Shown piece by piece: positions 27,085-34,405 of a DNA stretch of 64,000 nt (position 1 is its first letter; every line of letters starts with the position of its first letter). A program made the translations under genes and the position numbers. Location: assembly GCA_900764105.1 (NCBI GenBank), contig CAAFMS010000007.1, forward strand, positions 186,001-250,000, read 5' to 3'. Below the pieces are notes generated by a model. That model did no database searches and was not told the origin of the DNA. It was given only the letters and a program-made list of their open reading frames with translations. Origin of the DNA: Clostridia bacterium (GTDB taxonomy: Bacteria; Bacillota; Clostridia; Christensenellales; Borkfalkiaceae).

Positions 27085-27551
27085 TATTTTTTTCCTTTTA
27101 TTATTCTTTTCAGAATACCCTTTATTCTGCATTTCAGGATTACGAAAAATCTTCTCGGTTTATAAAAACGCAGTCGATTTTTCACATATTTTAAATAACT
27201 TTTATCGTCGGGAAAAATCTGTTTTTCGCCCTTGAAATAGGAAGTCAGAACGCCTATTACGTTTTCCTCGTTTATTCTCTCGTCAGAATAACAGTTATCC
27301 CCTCTTATTATATAACCGAAGTCCGTAACCGATATTACGCGGTGTAAAACGTAAGAGTCTCCCCTTGTATACAACGCGACGTCCCACGGTTTTAACCTTT
27401 CGGTCTTTTTCTCGATAACCACCACGTCTCTGCCGCTTTTTATCATGGGGAGCATACTGACGCCGCTCGTAGTTCCGACGAATCGCCCTTCCGTTTGCAT
27501 CAACTCTTTAAGATTGAGTTTATCCGAAAATTGCTCCATATCGCTATTCAC
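27084..27551 (-). CDS. S24/S26-like peptidase with Ser-His dyad
   Basis: A 155-residue protein related to signal peptidases of the SipW/ER type. The predicted nucleophile is Ser32 in GVSMLPMI; the base is His70 in VLHRVIS, in place of the lysine of LepB; RGDNCYSDE (83-91) is the third conserved box. No transmembrane helix is present, unlike ordinary signal peptidases; the C-terminus is very basic. It overlaps the upstream HPr-kinase-like gene by 8 bp and the exporter gene by one codon. Such soluble members occur in peptide-modification clusters, so a role in maturing an exported peptide is likely but unproven. Confidence 0.8.
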   Translation of the reverse strand: MNSDMEQFSDKLNLKELMQTEGRFVGTTSGVSMLPMIKSGRDVVVIEKKTERLKPWDVALYTRGDSYVLHRVISVTDFGYIIRGDNCYSDERINEENVIGVLTSYFKGEKQIFPDDKSYLKYVKNRLRFYKPRRFFVILKCRIKGILKRIIKGKK

Positions 27552-28245
27552 CTTTTTCCATAGCGTTGAAAGAAGTCTGAAAAGCCTCGTCCGAAATATC
27601 GCATTTCAGAAGATATGACGGAACGGTTTTTATAAGAGTATCGCAAAGTTCCAAAGTCTTTGCAACCGCCACGGGGTCGTTCGGCAATAAAATCTGCGTA
27701 AAAATTCTGTCTGCCGCTTCGCCGACGGCCAGCCTCGTTATTTCGTTCTTTTTAGCCTGTTCGAGAAAACAAAGCCCGTAAAGTTTACATTTTCCGTTAT
27801 AGCCGAGCCTTTCTTTGCCCTGCCAAGGCGTGCCGTAGACTATAAACGAATCGCCGTCATACAATAAAATGGGTTTATCGCCGTTTAAAATCTTAGCATT
27901 CGGCAAGTTTTTGAGCCACAGCGAAGTGTGCGTGGACTTTCCCGTTCCGCTTCTGCCTAAAAAAGCGTAACATTTACCGTCGTACTCGACAACCGCGCAG
28001 TGCATAAGAAAGCGATTGAACGTGGGCATACGATTGCATATATTGCGATATATGCAGATGTTTTCGATATATCCGTCGGAAAAGTCGGGAGATTGTTTCT
28101 TTTCGGTTGCCAAATCTTCGTCCGAAACCGAAACTTCGAGGTCGAAACGGTCCCCGTCCGCCACTAAGTAGTCTTTGCAAAATTTATCCGTAAAAGGAAA
28201 TCTGTTGTTAATTTTTACGTCCAGATCGGCTATTCTGTAAATCAT
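27544..28245 (-). CDS. HPr-kinase-like P-loop protein
   Basis: A 233-residue protein of the HprK / PEP-carboxykinase-like fold. Walker A GRSGTGKST lies at 97-105, followed by GDKPILL (122-128) with a candidate catalytic Asp. The true HprK N-terminal domain and HPr-binding signature are missing. Relatives of this size are found in lasso-peptide and other RiPP clusters, where they phosphorylate precursor peptides. It is the first gene of the operon and its ATG has no ribosome binding site; it begins 6 bp after a -10 element. Biochemical role is inference. Confidence 0.78.
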   Translation of the reverse strand: MIYRIADLDVKINNRFPFTDKFCKDYLVADGDRFDLEVSVSDEDLATEKKQSPDFSDGYIENICIYRNICNRMPTFNRFLMHCAVVEYDGKCYAFLGRSGTGKSTHTSLWLKNLPNAKILNGDKPILLYDGDSFIVYGTPWQGKERLGYNGKCKLYGLCFLEQAKKNEITRLAVGEAADRIFTQILLPNDPVAVAKTLELCDTLIKTVPSYLLKCDISDEAFQTSFNAMEKGE

Positions 28246-28251
28246 ACCCTA

Positions 28252-28280
28252 ATAATAGCATATTTTGCCGTTAATTACAA
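28252..28280 (-). promoter_or_regulatory. Promoter giving a predicted leaderless transcript
   Basis: TTGTAA (28275-28280), a 17 bp spacer and TATTAT (28252-28257) on the minus strand. Only 6 bp separate the -10 from the ATG of the HPr-kinase-like gene, so transcription should start at or next to the initiation codon. Confidence 0.7.
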
Positions 28281-28289
28281 GTAAAATAA

Positions 28290-28318
28290 TAAAAAGAGTT
28301 GCTTTTTACGGCAACTCT
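28290..28318 (-). terminator. Terminator of the lysine transporter operon
   Basis: On the minus strand, AGAGTTGC / GCAACTCT forms an 8-bp stem with an 8-nt loop followed by a T-run, 9 bp after the ATPase gene stop. Confidence 0.85.
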
Positions 28319-28326
28319 CTCGTTTT

Positions 28327-29073
28327 TTAAACGTCTTTGTTCAATACTCTGAACAAAAATTCTTTCGTTCTCGGGTTTTCGGGCTTGTCGAAAATAACTT
28401 CGGGGGTATTGTCCTCTGCAATTACGCCATTATCCATAAACACAACCCTCGTCGAAACGTCTCTCGCAAAACTCATTTCATGAGTGACGACAATCATCGT
28501 AAGTCCCGATTTCGCAAGGTCTTTCATTACGAGCAGAACTTCGCCCACCATTTCGGGATCGAGAGCCGATGTCGGCTCGTCGAAAAGAAGGACTTCGGCT
28601 TCCATGGAAAGCGCCCTCGCAATAGCGACCCTTTGTTTCTGACCGCCCGAAAGTTGCGACGGACGAGCCTTTTCGTATTGTCCCATACCGACTTTATCGA
28701 GAAAATATCTCGCCTTTTCGATTGCCGCTTCTTTCGACCGTTTAAGCACCTTTACCTGCCCTATAACGCAGTTATCGAGTACGTTCATATTGTTGAACAG
28801 GTTAAACTGCTGGAATACCATACCGACTTTTACGCGGTAAGACTGAACGTTGAAATTTTTGTCGAGTATATCCTCGCCGTGATAATATATTTCTCCGCTC
28901 GTCGGTGTTTCGAGCAGATTTATACAACGAAGCATCGTGCTTTTACCCGAACCCGACGCGCCTATAACCGAAACCACTTCGCCTTTTTTTACGGCGAAAT
29001 CAACGCCCTTTAAAACCTCGTGTTTACCGAAAGACTTCGTTAAATTCTTAATCTCTATTACGTTATCAGTCAT
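28327..29073 (-). CDS. Polar amino acid ABC transporter ATP-binding protein (lysine)
   Basis: A 248-residue importer ATPase of the GlnQ/HisP/ArtM type: Walker A GASGSGKST, signature LSGGQKQR, Walker B EVLLFDEPTSALDPE. It overlaps the fused binding-protein/permease gene by 8 bp, so the two subunits are translated together and would form the full importer. The lysine riboswitch upstream of the operon points to lysine as substrate; that is an inference from regulation and not from this protein. Confidence 0.92.
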   Translation of the reverse strand: MTDNVIEIKNLTKSFGKHEVLKGVDFAVKKGEVVSVIGASGSGKSTMLRCINLLETPTSGEIYYHGEDILDKNFNVQSYRVKVGMVFQQFNLFNNMNVLDNCVIGQVKVLKRSKEAAIEKARYFLDKVGMGQYEKARPSQLSGGQKQRVAIARALSMEAEVLLFDEPTSALDPEMVGEVLLVMKDLAKSGLTMIVVTHEMSFARDVSTRVVFMDNGVIAEDNTPEVIFDKPENPRTKEFLFRVLNKDV

Positions 29074-30700
29074 TTGGAACTTCCTCCGTTTTAACTTTTA
29101 TCATAGAAGCCGAATCGCTTTGCGATCCGCATATAGTATAATTTTTGTTTCCGTCAAGCAATCTTTCGACGATCCGTAAAAGCCTCGTTATAGTGAACGT
29201 CATTATGAAATAAATCACGCAGATAATCGCGTAAGTTTCAAATATAGCGTAGGTCGCTTTGGAGGCCACGGTCGCCTGATAGAAAAGTTCCGCAACGCCG
29301 ATTACGTTCAACACCGAAGTATCTTTAATATTGATGACAAATTCGTTCGAAACGGCGGGAAGAATATTCCTTACAACCTGCGGCATAACGACGTGGGTCA
29401 TTATCTGAAAGTGCGTCATACCTATAGACTCAGCCGCTTCATACTGCCCCTTATCGACCGAAATAATACCGCCTCTAACGATTTCGGAAATATACGCGCC
29501 CGTATTTATCGAAACGATTATGAGAGCCGACGGCAACAGCGGCAAAGTAGTTCCGCCGCTTAAAAACGCGTAACCCCAGTAAATAACCATCGCCTGAACC
29601 ATCATGGGAGTACTTCTGAATATCTCGATATAACACGACAAAAGGAAGTTTACCACCCTCTGTATCGCCGCGAGCCACTTTTTCCTCGATAACGGAATAG
29701 TTTTGATAATTCCGACGATTATACCGATAAAGAGTCCCGCTACGGTAGATACGAGCGCGATAAGCAGGGTATTTCCAACGCCGTAAAGAAGTTGTACTCC
29801 GTATGTTTTCAGGATATACCCGACCGATTCGAAAAACGTTTTCTCCTCGTCTACCTCGATCGCGAGATTTTTGGCGGAAAGAATAGAATCGAGCATCAGG
29901 TCGTCTCTTTCGTCGTCGGAAATATTCTTTAACGCCTCGTTGACCACGGATAAAAGTTTAGAACGCTTTTTAAGCCCGACGGCAAGAGTGACGTTCGACA
30001 TATCCTCGACTTTAAAACCCGTACCGTCCACGCCGTTATTCGTAAACGGCAGGTAGATAAAATTCGGGTTTGCGTTGCAGTCGGCTTTCGCCCCCGGTTC
30101 TTCCGCAATATAACCGTCGATCGTTTTAGAGTTTAACGCGGTAATCATCGTCGGAAAGTCCTCGAGAGCCGTCTGATGTTTTACGTTCGGTATCTGATCC
30201 ATAACTTCGTCGTGGAAAGTTCCCGCCTGAGCGACGATTTTCGCCCCCGAAAGTTCGGATATTTTCGTAGCGTTCGCATACTCGCCGTCTTTTCTTACAA
30301 CGACGACGAGATTTGACTCGTAATACGCGTCCGAAAAGTCTATTTTTTCCTTGCGCTCGGCGGTCGGACTCATACCCGCGATAATCAAATCGAGAGACCC
30401 CGACCTTACGGACGGTATCAGAGAATCCCATTTATACGCGTGGATTTCGAGTTTCATACCGAGCGATTCGGCGAGTTTTTTCGCGATTTTTACGTCATAA
30501 CCGTTTGCATATAATCCGTCCTTTCCGTATATCGGAACGGCGCCGTCGGTATTGTCCTGCTGCGTCCAATTATACGGCTGATAACCGCATTCCATACCGA
30601 CTTTCAATACCCCGTCGTCTTTATCCGAACAGGATATGCAGAAAACGGAAAGCAGCGCGAGCATTATCGCAAGTAAAATAAAACTTAATTTTTTCTTCAT
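29066..30700 (-). CDS. Fused substrate-binding lipoprotein and permease, probable lysine importer
   Basis: A 544-residue fusion. Residues 1-24 are a lipoprotein signal ending in a CISC lipobox. About 32-270 is a family-3 solute-binding domain (GMECGYQPYNW, DLIIAGMSPTAERKEKIDFS). About 300-515 is an amino-acid permease domain with five helices and the segment EAAESIGMTHFQIMTHVVMPQ, which is the EAA loop. Fusion of binding protein to permease is known in this family (GlnPQ type). AAGGAG precedes the ATG by 6 bp. Expression is controlled by the lysine riboswitch immediately upstream. Confidence 0.92.
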   Translation of the reverse strand: MKKKLSFILLAIMLALLSVFCISCSDKDDGVLKVGMECGYQPYNWTQQDNTDGAVPIYGKDGLYANGYDVKIAKKLAESLGMKLEIHAYKWDSLIPSVRSGSLDLIIAGMSPTAERKEKIDFSDAYYESNLVVVVRKDGEYANATKISELSGAKIVAQAGTFHDEVMDQIPNVKHQTALEDFPTMITALNSKTIDGYIAEEPGAKADCNANPNFIYLPFTNNGVDGTGFKVEDMSNVTLAVGLKKRSKLLSVVNEALKNISDDERDDLMLDSILSAKNLAIEVDEEKTFFESVGYILKTYGVQLLYGVGNTLLIALVSTVAGLFIGIIVGIIKTIPLSRKKWLAAIQRVVNFLLSCYIEIFRSTPMMVQAMVIYWGYAFLSGGTTLPLLPSALIIVSINTGAYISEIVRGGIISVDKGQYEAAESIGMTHFQIMTHVVMPQVVRNILPAVSNEFVINIKDTSVLNVIGVAELFYQATVASKATYAIFETYAIICVIYFIMTFTITRLLRIVERLLDGNKNYTICGSQSDSASMIKVKTEEVPND

Positions 30701-30737
30701 TTGCTTCTCCTTACTTGAGAGTTGTTAAAATAGAAAT

Positions 30738-30777
30738 AAAAAAATCTCACAGTAAAGCGGCAATGCAATACTGTGAG
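30738..30777 (-). terminator. Riboswitch-controlled terminator
   Basis: CTCACAGTA / TACTGTGAG, a 9-bp stem followed by seven T on the minus strand, between the lysine aptamer and the transporter start. It is the expression platform of the riboswitch. Confidence 0.88.
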
Positions 30778-30797
30778 AACGACGTTCTTTAATATCA

Positions 30798-30972
30798 CGA
30801 TAGCACTCCGCCAAGCCATAGGCTTTCTGCGACAGTCGTCGACATATTCTGCCGACGCCCAACCTCTTACGCTTCTCAAAAAACGTAATGATTTCGGCAA
30901 GCCTTCCTTTCGGGCGATTCCCTTTTGAGCGGTTAAATCGTCGTACTTTTAAGACCCGCGCCTCTACCTCTT
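30798..30972 (-). ncRNA. Lysine riboswitch aptamer (L box)
   Basis: The minus-strand leader carries the conserved L-box blocks in order: AGGTAGAGGCGCG with AAAAGTACGACG, then CCCGAAAGGAAGGCTTGCCGAA, the GTAAGAGGTTGGGCGTCGGC arm, GACTGTCGCAGAAAGCC and the closing GGAGTGCTATCG that pairs with the 5' GGTAG. This matches the five-helix lysine aptamer in order and spacing. Together with the downstream terminator it should shut the transporter off when lysine is plentiful. The 30701-31034 stretch contains nothing else apart from the promoter. Confidence 0.92.
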
Positions 30973-30988
30973 TTATTCAATTTTCTTT

Positions 30989-31017
30989 ATTCTACAACAA
31001 AACCTTTCAAAACGCAA
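30989..31017 (-). promoter_or_regulatory. Promoter for the lysine transporter
   Basis: TTGCGT (31012-31017), a 17 bp spacer and TAGAAT (30989-30994) on the minus strand. Transcription would start near 30982, ten bases before the aptamer. Confidence 0.65.
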
Positions 31018-31034
31018 GCATTTTCAGTATGTTT

Positions 31035-31640
31035 TTACTTATTTTTTCCATACTCGTTCACGTTCTTTATTATTTCGTCGAGTTTTGCGAGTACTTCGTC
31101 TTTGCCTTGTTTAGTTTCCGACGACACGGCGATAACGTTTTTCTCGGTCACGGCGAAAAATCTCGCAATGCTCGCAACGTTCTTTTTAACGTTCATTCTC
31201 GAAAGTTTATCCGCTTTCGTCGCGATAAAACTGAACGAAAACGCCGAGGAGTGTAAAAAGTTTACCATGGTAACGTCATCTGCGGTCGGGTCGTGTCTTA
31301 TATCGACGAGAGAGAAAACGTAATCGGCGTTCGATTTGTCGGCAAAAAACTCTTCCATCACCTTGCCCCATCTCTCCTTTTCACTCTTTGACACTTTCGC
31401 ATACCCGTACCCGGGGAGGTCGGCCAAAATAAATTCGCCGAAGTCAAAATAGTTTATAAGTCGGGTTCTGCCGGGCGTATCGGAAGTTTTAGCGAGTTTC
31501 TTCTGATTTGCAAGCATATTTATAAACGTGCTTTTACCCACGTTCGATTTGCCCGCAACGGCGATTATCGGCTTCTCGCTTTTGACAAACTGAGACGGAG
31601 AAGCCGCCGATATAATAAAAGTAGCGTTCTTGATTATCAT
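31035..31640 (-). CDS. engB: Ribosome biogenesis GTP-binding protein EngB/YsxC
   Basis: A 201-residue Era/Obg-family GTPase needed for assembly of the 50S subunit. G1 GKSNVGKST lies near residue 31, G3 DLPGYG near 75, G4 TKAD near 140, and a G5 VSSETKQG follows. Its start overlaps the lon stop by 4 bp (ATGA), the widespread lon-engB pairing of Firmicutes. Confidence 0.94.
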   Translation of the reverse strand: MIIKNATFIISAASPSQFVKSEKPIIAVAGKSNVGKSTFINMLANQKKLAKTSDTPGRTRLINYFDFGEFILADLPGYGYAKVSKSEKERWGKVMEEFFADKSNADYVFSLVDIRHDPTADDVTMVNFLHSSAFSFSFIATKADKLSRMNVKKNVASIARFFAVTEKNVIAVSSETKQGKDEVLAKLDEIIKNVNEYGKNK

Positions 31641-33991
31641 CTTAAAGCCGTAGAAAGAACTTCCCTTAAATCGCTTACGGGAACGAACTTCATCTCCTTT
31701 CTTATGTTGGACGGAATTTCTTCCAGATCTTTTTCGTTTTTATCGGGAATAATAACGTTTCGGACGCCTAATCTGTAAGCGGCGAGGGATTTTTCCTTTA
31801 ATCCGCCTATCGGCAATACTTTACCTCTTAAAGTAACTTCGCCGGTCATAGCGATATCGCCCCTGACCTTTCTGCCCGTAAACGCCGATGCGATCGCCGT
31901 CGTAAGCGTAACGCCCGCGCTCGGTCCGTCCTTCGGAGTCGCGCCCTCGGGAACGTGAATATGGACGTCGTTATTCTCAAACTCCTTCTCGTCAATACCA
32001 AGCTCCGTCGAATGCATTTTAACGTACGTCAAGGCGATTTTTGCAGATTCCTGCATAACGTCGCCGAGTTTACCCGTTAAAACGAGATTTCCTTTACCCT
32101 TATACAAAGCGACTTCAACGGGAAGAGTCGTCCCTCCGACCTGCGTCCATGCAAGTCCCGTAGCGCAACCGACTTCGTCGTTTCTGAGTTCGTCCGTATA
32201 AGAAAATCTGTCCGCTCCGAGAAGAATTCCGACCTCGTCGGCGTCAATAACGTACTTTCTTTTTCTCTTCCCCTCTGCAAACGAGGTAGCCGCTTTTCTG
32301 CATACGCCGCCTATTTCTCTTTCGAGATTTCTGACGCCCGCTTCCCTCGTAAACCCGTCTATAAGTCGATAAACGCCGCTTTCCGTAAATTCAATCTTCT
32401 TGGAATCGAGTCCGTTTTTCTCTATTTCCTTAGGTACGAGATACCTCTTCGCGATTTCCGCTTTTTCATTTCTCGTGTAGCCGCTGAGTTCGATTACTTC
32501 CATTCTGTCAAGAAGAGGCGACGGAATGGTATCGAGCGAGTTGGCAGTCGTGATAAATAAAACCTTAGATAAGTCGTAAGGAATTTCAAGATATCTGTCT
32601 CTGAACGTAGAATTTTGTTCAGGGTCTAAAACCTCTAAAAGCGCGCTTGCCGGGTCGCCCCTTAAATCGCTCGAAAGTTTATCGATTTCGTCGAGCAGGA
32701 CGACGGGATTACAGGTACCCGCGTCTTTCATAGCGTACATAATTCTGCCGGGCATCGCGCCGACGTAGGTCTTTCTGTGACCTCTGATTTCCGCTTCATC
32801 CTTCACTCCGCCGAGGCTCATTCGGACGAATTTTCTGTCCAAAGCCCTCGCGACGGACTTTGCGATAGAAGTTTTTCCTACCCCCGGAGGACCGTAAAGA
32901 CAAAGTATCGAACCGCCGACTTTACCCGTAAGTTTTAAAACGGCAAGGTATTCGACTATTCTCTCTTTTACCTTTTCAAGCCCGTAGTGGTCGGCTTCCA
33001 GAATCGCTTCAGCGTCTAAAAGACTTTCCCTGTCCTTACTCTCCTCGTTGAACGGCAAATCGAGCAACCAGTCGAGATAGGTGTTTAAAACGGTATAATC
33101 GGGCGAGGACGGATTCATTTTATCCATTCTCGAAAGTTCTTTCAAGGCTTTCTCCTCTACTTCGGAAGGCATTTTCTTATCGAGAATGCGTTGTTTCAGA
33201 TTTTCGAGTTCGTCTTCGTCGTCGCCGAGTTCGCTGTGAATGGCTTTCAACTGTTCGCGAAGATAATACTCCCTCTGACTCTTTTCAACGTTGATTTTAA
33301 CTTTTTCGGCAATGGCCTTTTCGACTTTCGCAATCTCTATTTCCTGCACGAGTAAATTAAGAAACTCATAGAGTTTGGTCTTTGTGTCGGGAATTTCGAG
33401 TATGCGTTGTTTATCGCCCTCTTTAAAATTCATATTATAGGTTGCCGCGTAGACGAATTCAAGCGGCTTATCGAGAGCGAGAACGTTTGAAAAGACTTCC
33501 TTGTTCGCCTTGACGTTCGGCTGTGACAAAAAGTTCGTGAGTTCCGTTTTTACGATACGCAGATACGCTTCCGTTTCCGTATCCGTAAAATCGCCTTCTA
33601 TTTCCTTTACCGTAACGGAAAAATACTTATCATTATCCTCCGACGTCACGATTTTTGCCGCAAAAAGCGCGTTTACGTTTACTCTGATATTATCTCCGGG
33701 CATACGGGTGACGTTTTTAATTCTGCAAACCGTTCCGATTTCGAAAACGTCTTTTAAAGAAGGGTTTTCGACTTTCGCGTCTTTCTGAGCGGACACGAAT
33801 ACAAGCGGATTTTCAGAGTCAACAGCCGCGTTTACGGCGGCGAGAGACTTTATTCTGCCTACGTCGAACGAAGTGTAAACGTTAGGCAAAATGACCTTAC
33901 CTCTGAGCGCAATCATAGGCAGAGTTAAAACTTCGGGTGAAGTAATAGCGTTTTCTATATTCTTTTCGTTATAATCTTTTATACTTTCCAT
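31637..33991 (-). CDS. lon: ATP-dependent protease Lon
   Basis: A 784-residue soluble LonA protease. The N-terminal substrate-binding domain (about 15-215) begins after a short extension. A coiled-coil region follows, then the AAA+ domain (Walker A GPPGVGKT near 355-362, Walker B LLDEIDK) and the protease domain with catalytic Ser in DGPSAGVT (near 675) and Lys about 42 residues later in GGLKEKSLAA. It degrades misfolded and regulatory proteins in the cytoplasm. A promoter and a leader inverted repeat lie directly upstream. Confidence 0.95.
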   Translation of the reverse strand: MESIKDYNEKNIENAITSPEVLTLPMIALRGKVILPNVYTSFDVGRIKSLAAVNAAVDSENPLVFVSAQKDAKVENPSLKDVFEIGTVCRIKNVTRMPGDNIRVNVNALFAAKIVTSEDNDKYFSVTVKEIEGDFTDTETEAYLRIVKTELTNFLSQPNVKANKEVFSNVLALDKPLEFVYAATYNMNFKEGDKQRILEIPDTKTKLYEFLNLLVQEIEIAKVEKAIAEKVKINVEKSQREYYLREQLKAIHSELGDDEDELENLKQRILDKKMPSEVEEKALKELSRMDKMNPSSPDYTVLNTYLDWLLDLPFNEESKDRESLLDAEAILEADHYGLEKVKERIVEYLAVLKLTGKVGGSILCLYGPPGVGKTSIAKSVARALDRKFVRMSLGGVKDEAEIRGHRKTYVGAMPGRIMYAMKDAGTCNPVVLLDEIDKLSSDLRGDPASALLEVLDPEQNSTFRDRYLEIPYDLSKVLFITTANSLDTIPSPLLDRMEVIELSGYTRNEKAEIAKRYLVPKEIEKNGLDSKKIEFTESGVYRLIDGFTREAGVRNLEREIGGVCRKAATSFAEGKRKRKYVIDADEVGILLGADRFSYTDELRNDEVGCATGLAWTQVGGTTLPVEVALYKGKGNLVLTGKLGDVMQESAKIALTYVKMHSTELGIDEKEFENNDVHIHVPEGATPKDGPSAGVTLTTAIASAFTGRKVRGDIAMTGEVTLRGKVLPIGGLKEKSLAAYRLGVRNVIIPDKNEKDLEEIPSNIRKEMKFVPVSDLREVLSTALR

Positions 33992-34004
33992 ATAATCACC
34001 GTCG

Positions 34005-34036
34005 GTCGGAATTTAAGACTGAATAAAAATTCCGAC
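34005..34036 (-). promoter_or_regulatory. Perfect inverted repeat in the lon leader
   Basis: GTCGGAATTT (34005-34014) and AAATTCCGAC (34027-34036) form a 10-bp perfect inverted repeat with a 12-nt loop. It lies between the predicted transcript start (about 34047) and the lon ATG, ending 13 bp from the start codon. It matches neither CIRCE nor the CtsR direct repeat, so it may be an operator or an mRNA hairpin near the ribosome binding site. Confidence 0.6.
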
Positions 34037-34053
34037 TAACATTCCACGATAAC

Positions 34054-34082
34054 ATTATACACTAAAAATTGCTAATTTTCAA
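34054..34082 (-). promoter_or_regulatory. Promoter for lon-engB
   Basis: TTGAAA (34077-34082), a 17 bp spacer and TATAAT (34054-34059) on the minus strand; a near-consensus sigma-A promoter. Confidence 0.75.
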
Positions 34083-34114
34083 GTTATTATAGGTAAAACC
34101 CTGTGAATATTATA

Positions 34115-34187
34115 TAAAAAACGGGCTTATCACATTAAAGCCCGTAATTTCGCGGAAAAAACGTCCGCAAGCATACGCCTGCGGACG
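34115..34187 (-). terminator. Tandem terminators of the opp operon
   Basis: On the minus strand, a first hairpin (CGTCCGCA / TGCGGACG, 34162-34187) is followed by TTTTTT. A second (ACGGGCTT / AAGCCCGT, 34121-34145) is also followed by T-rich sequence. Together they isolate the opp operon from lon. Confidence 0.85.
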
Positions 34188-34200
34188 AATTTCAAATTTT

Positions 34201-34404
34201 TTATAAGAGGACGTAAAAAACGAGATAACCGATACCGACGATTCCCAAAAGAATCAACAGGCATATAGGGACAATCGTCGTAAGCGCGGCGATGACCATA
34301 GCGGTAAAATCGCCCTTTTCAAGGCCGCCCATTCTCTCTATGTCTTCCTGTAATTTTTTCTCGTCGCCTTCGCGGTATTTTTTCAATCTTTTACGACCGA
34401 ACAT
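34201..34404 (-). CDS. Small membrane protein at the end of the opp operon
   Basis: A 67-residue protein with a charged N-terminus (about 1-32, rich in Lys/Arg/Glu) and a long hydrophobic C-terminal half (about 34-67) that could form one long or two short transmembrane helices. The GGAG ribosome binding site lies within the last codons of oppF and the ATG starts 1 bp after its stop codon, so it is translationally coupled to the transporter and followed by tandem terminators. No family recognised; an accessory subunit is possible. Confidence 0.7.
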   Translation of the reverse strand: MFGRKRLKKYREGDEKKLQEDIERMGGLEKGDFTAMVIAALTTIVPICLLILLGIVGIGYLVFYVLL

Positions 34405-34405
34405 T

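Noticed and set aside
34005..34036. CIRCE or CtsR operator at lon
   Set aside because: The repeat sequence GTCGGAATTT does not match TTAGCACTC or the GGTCAAA direct repeat.
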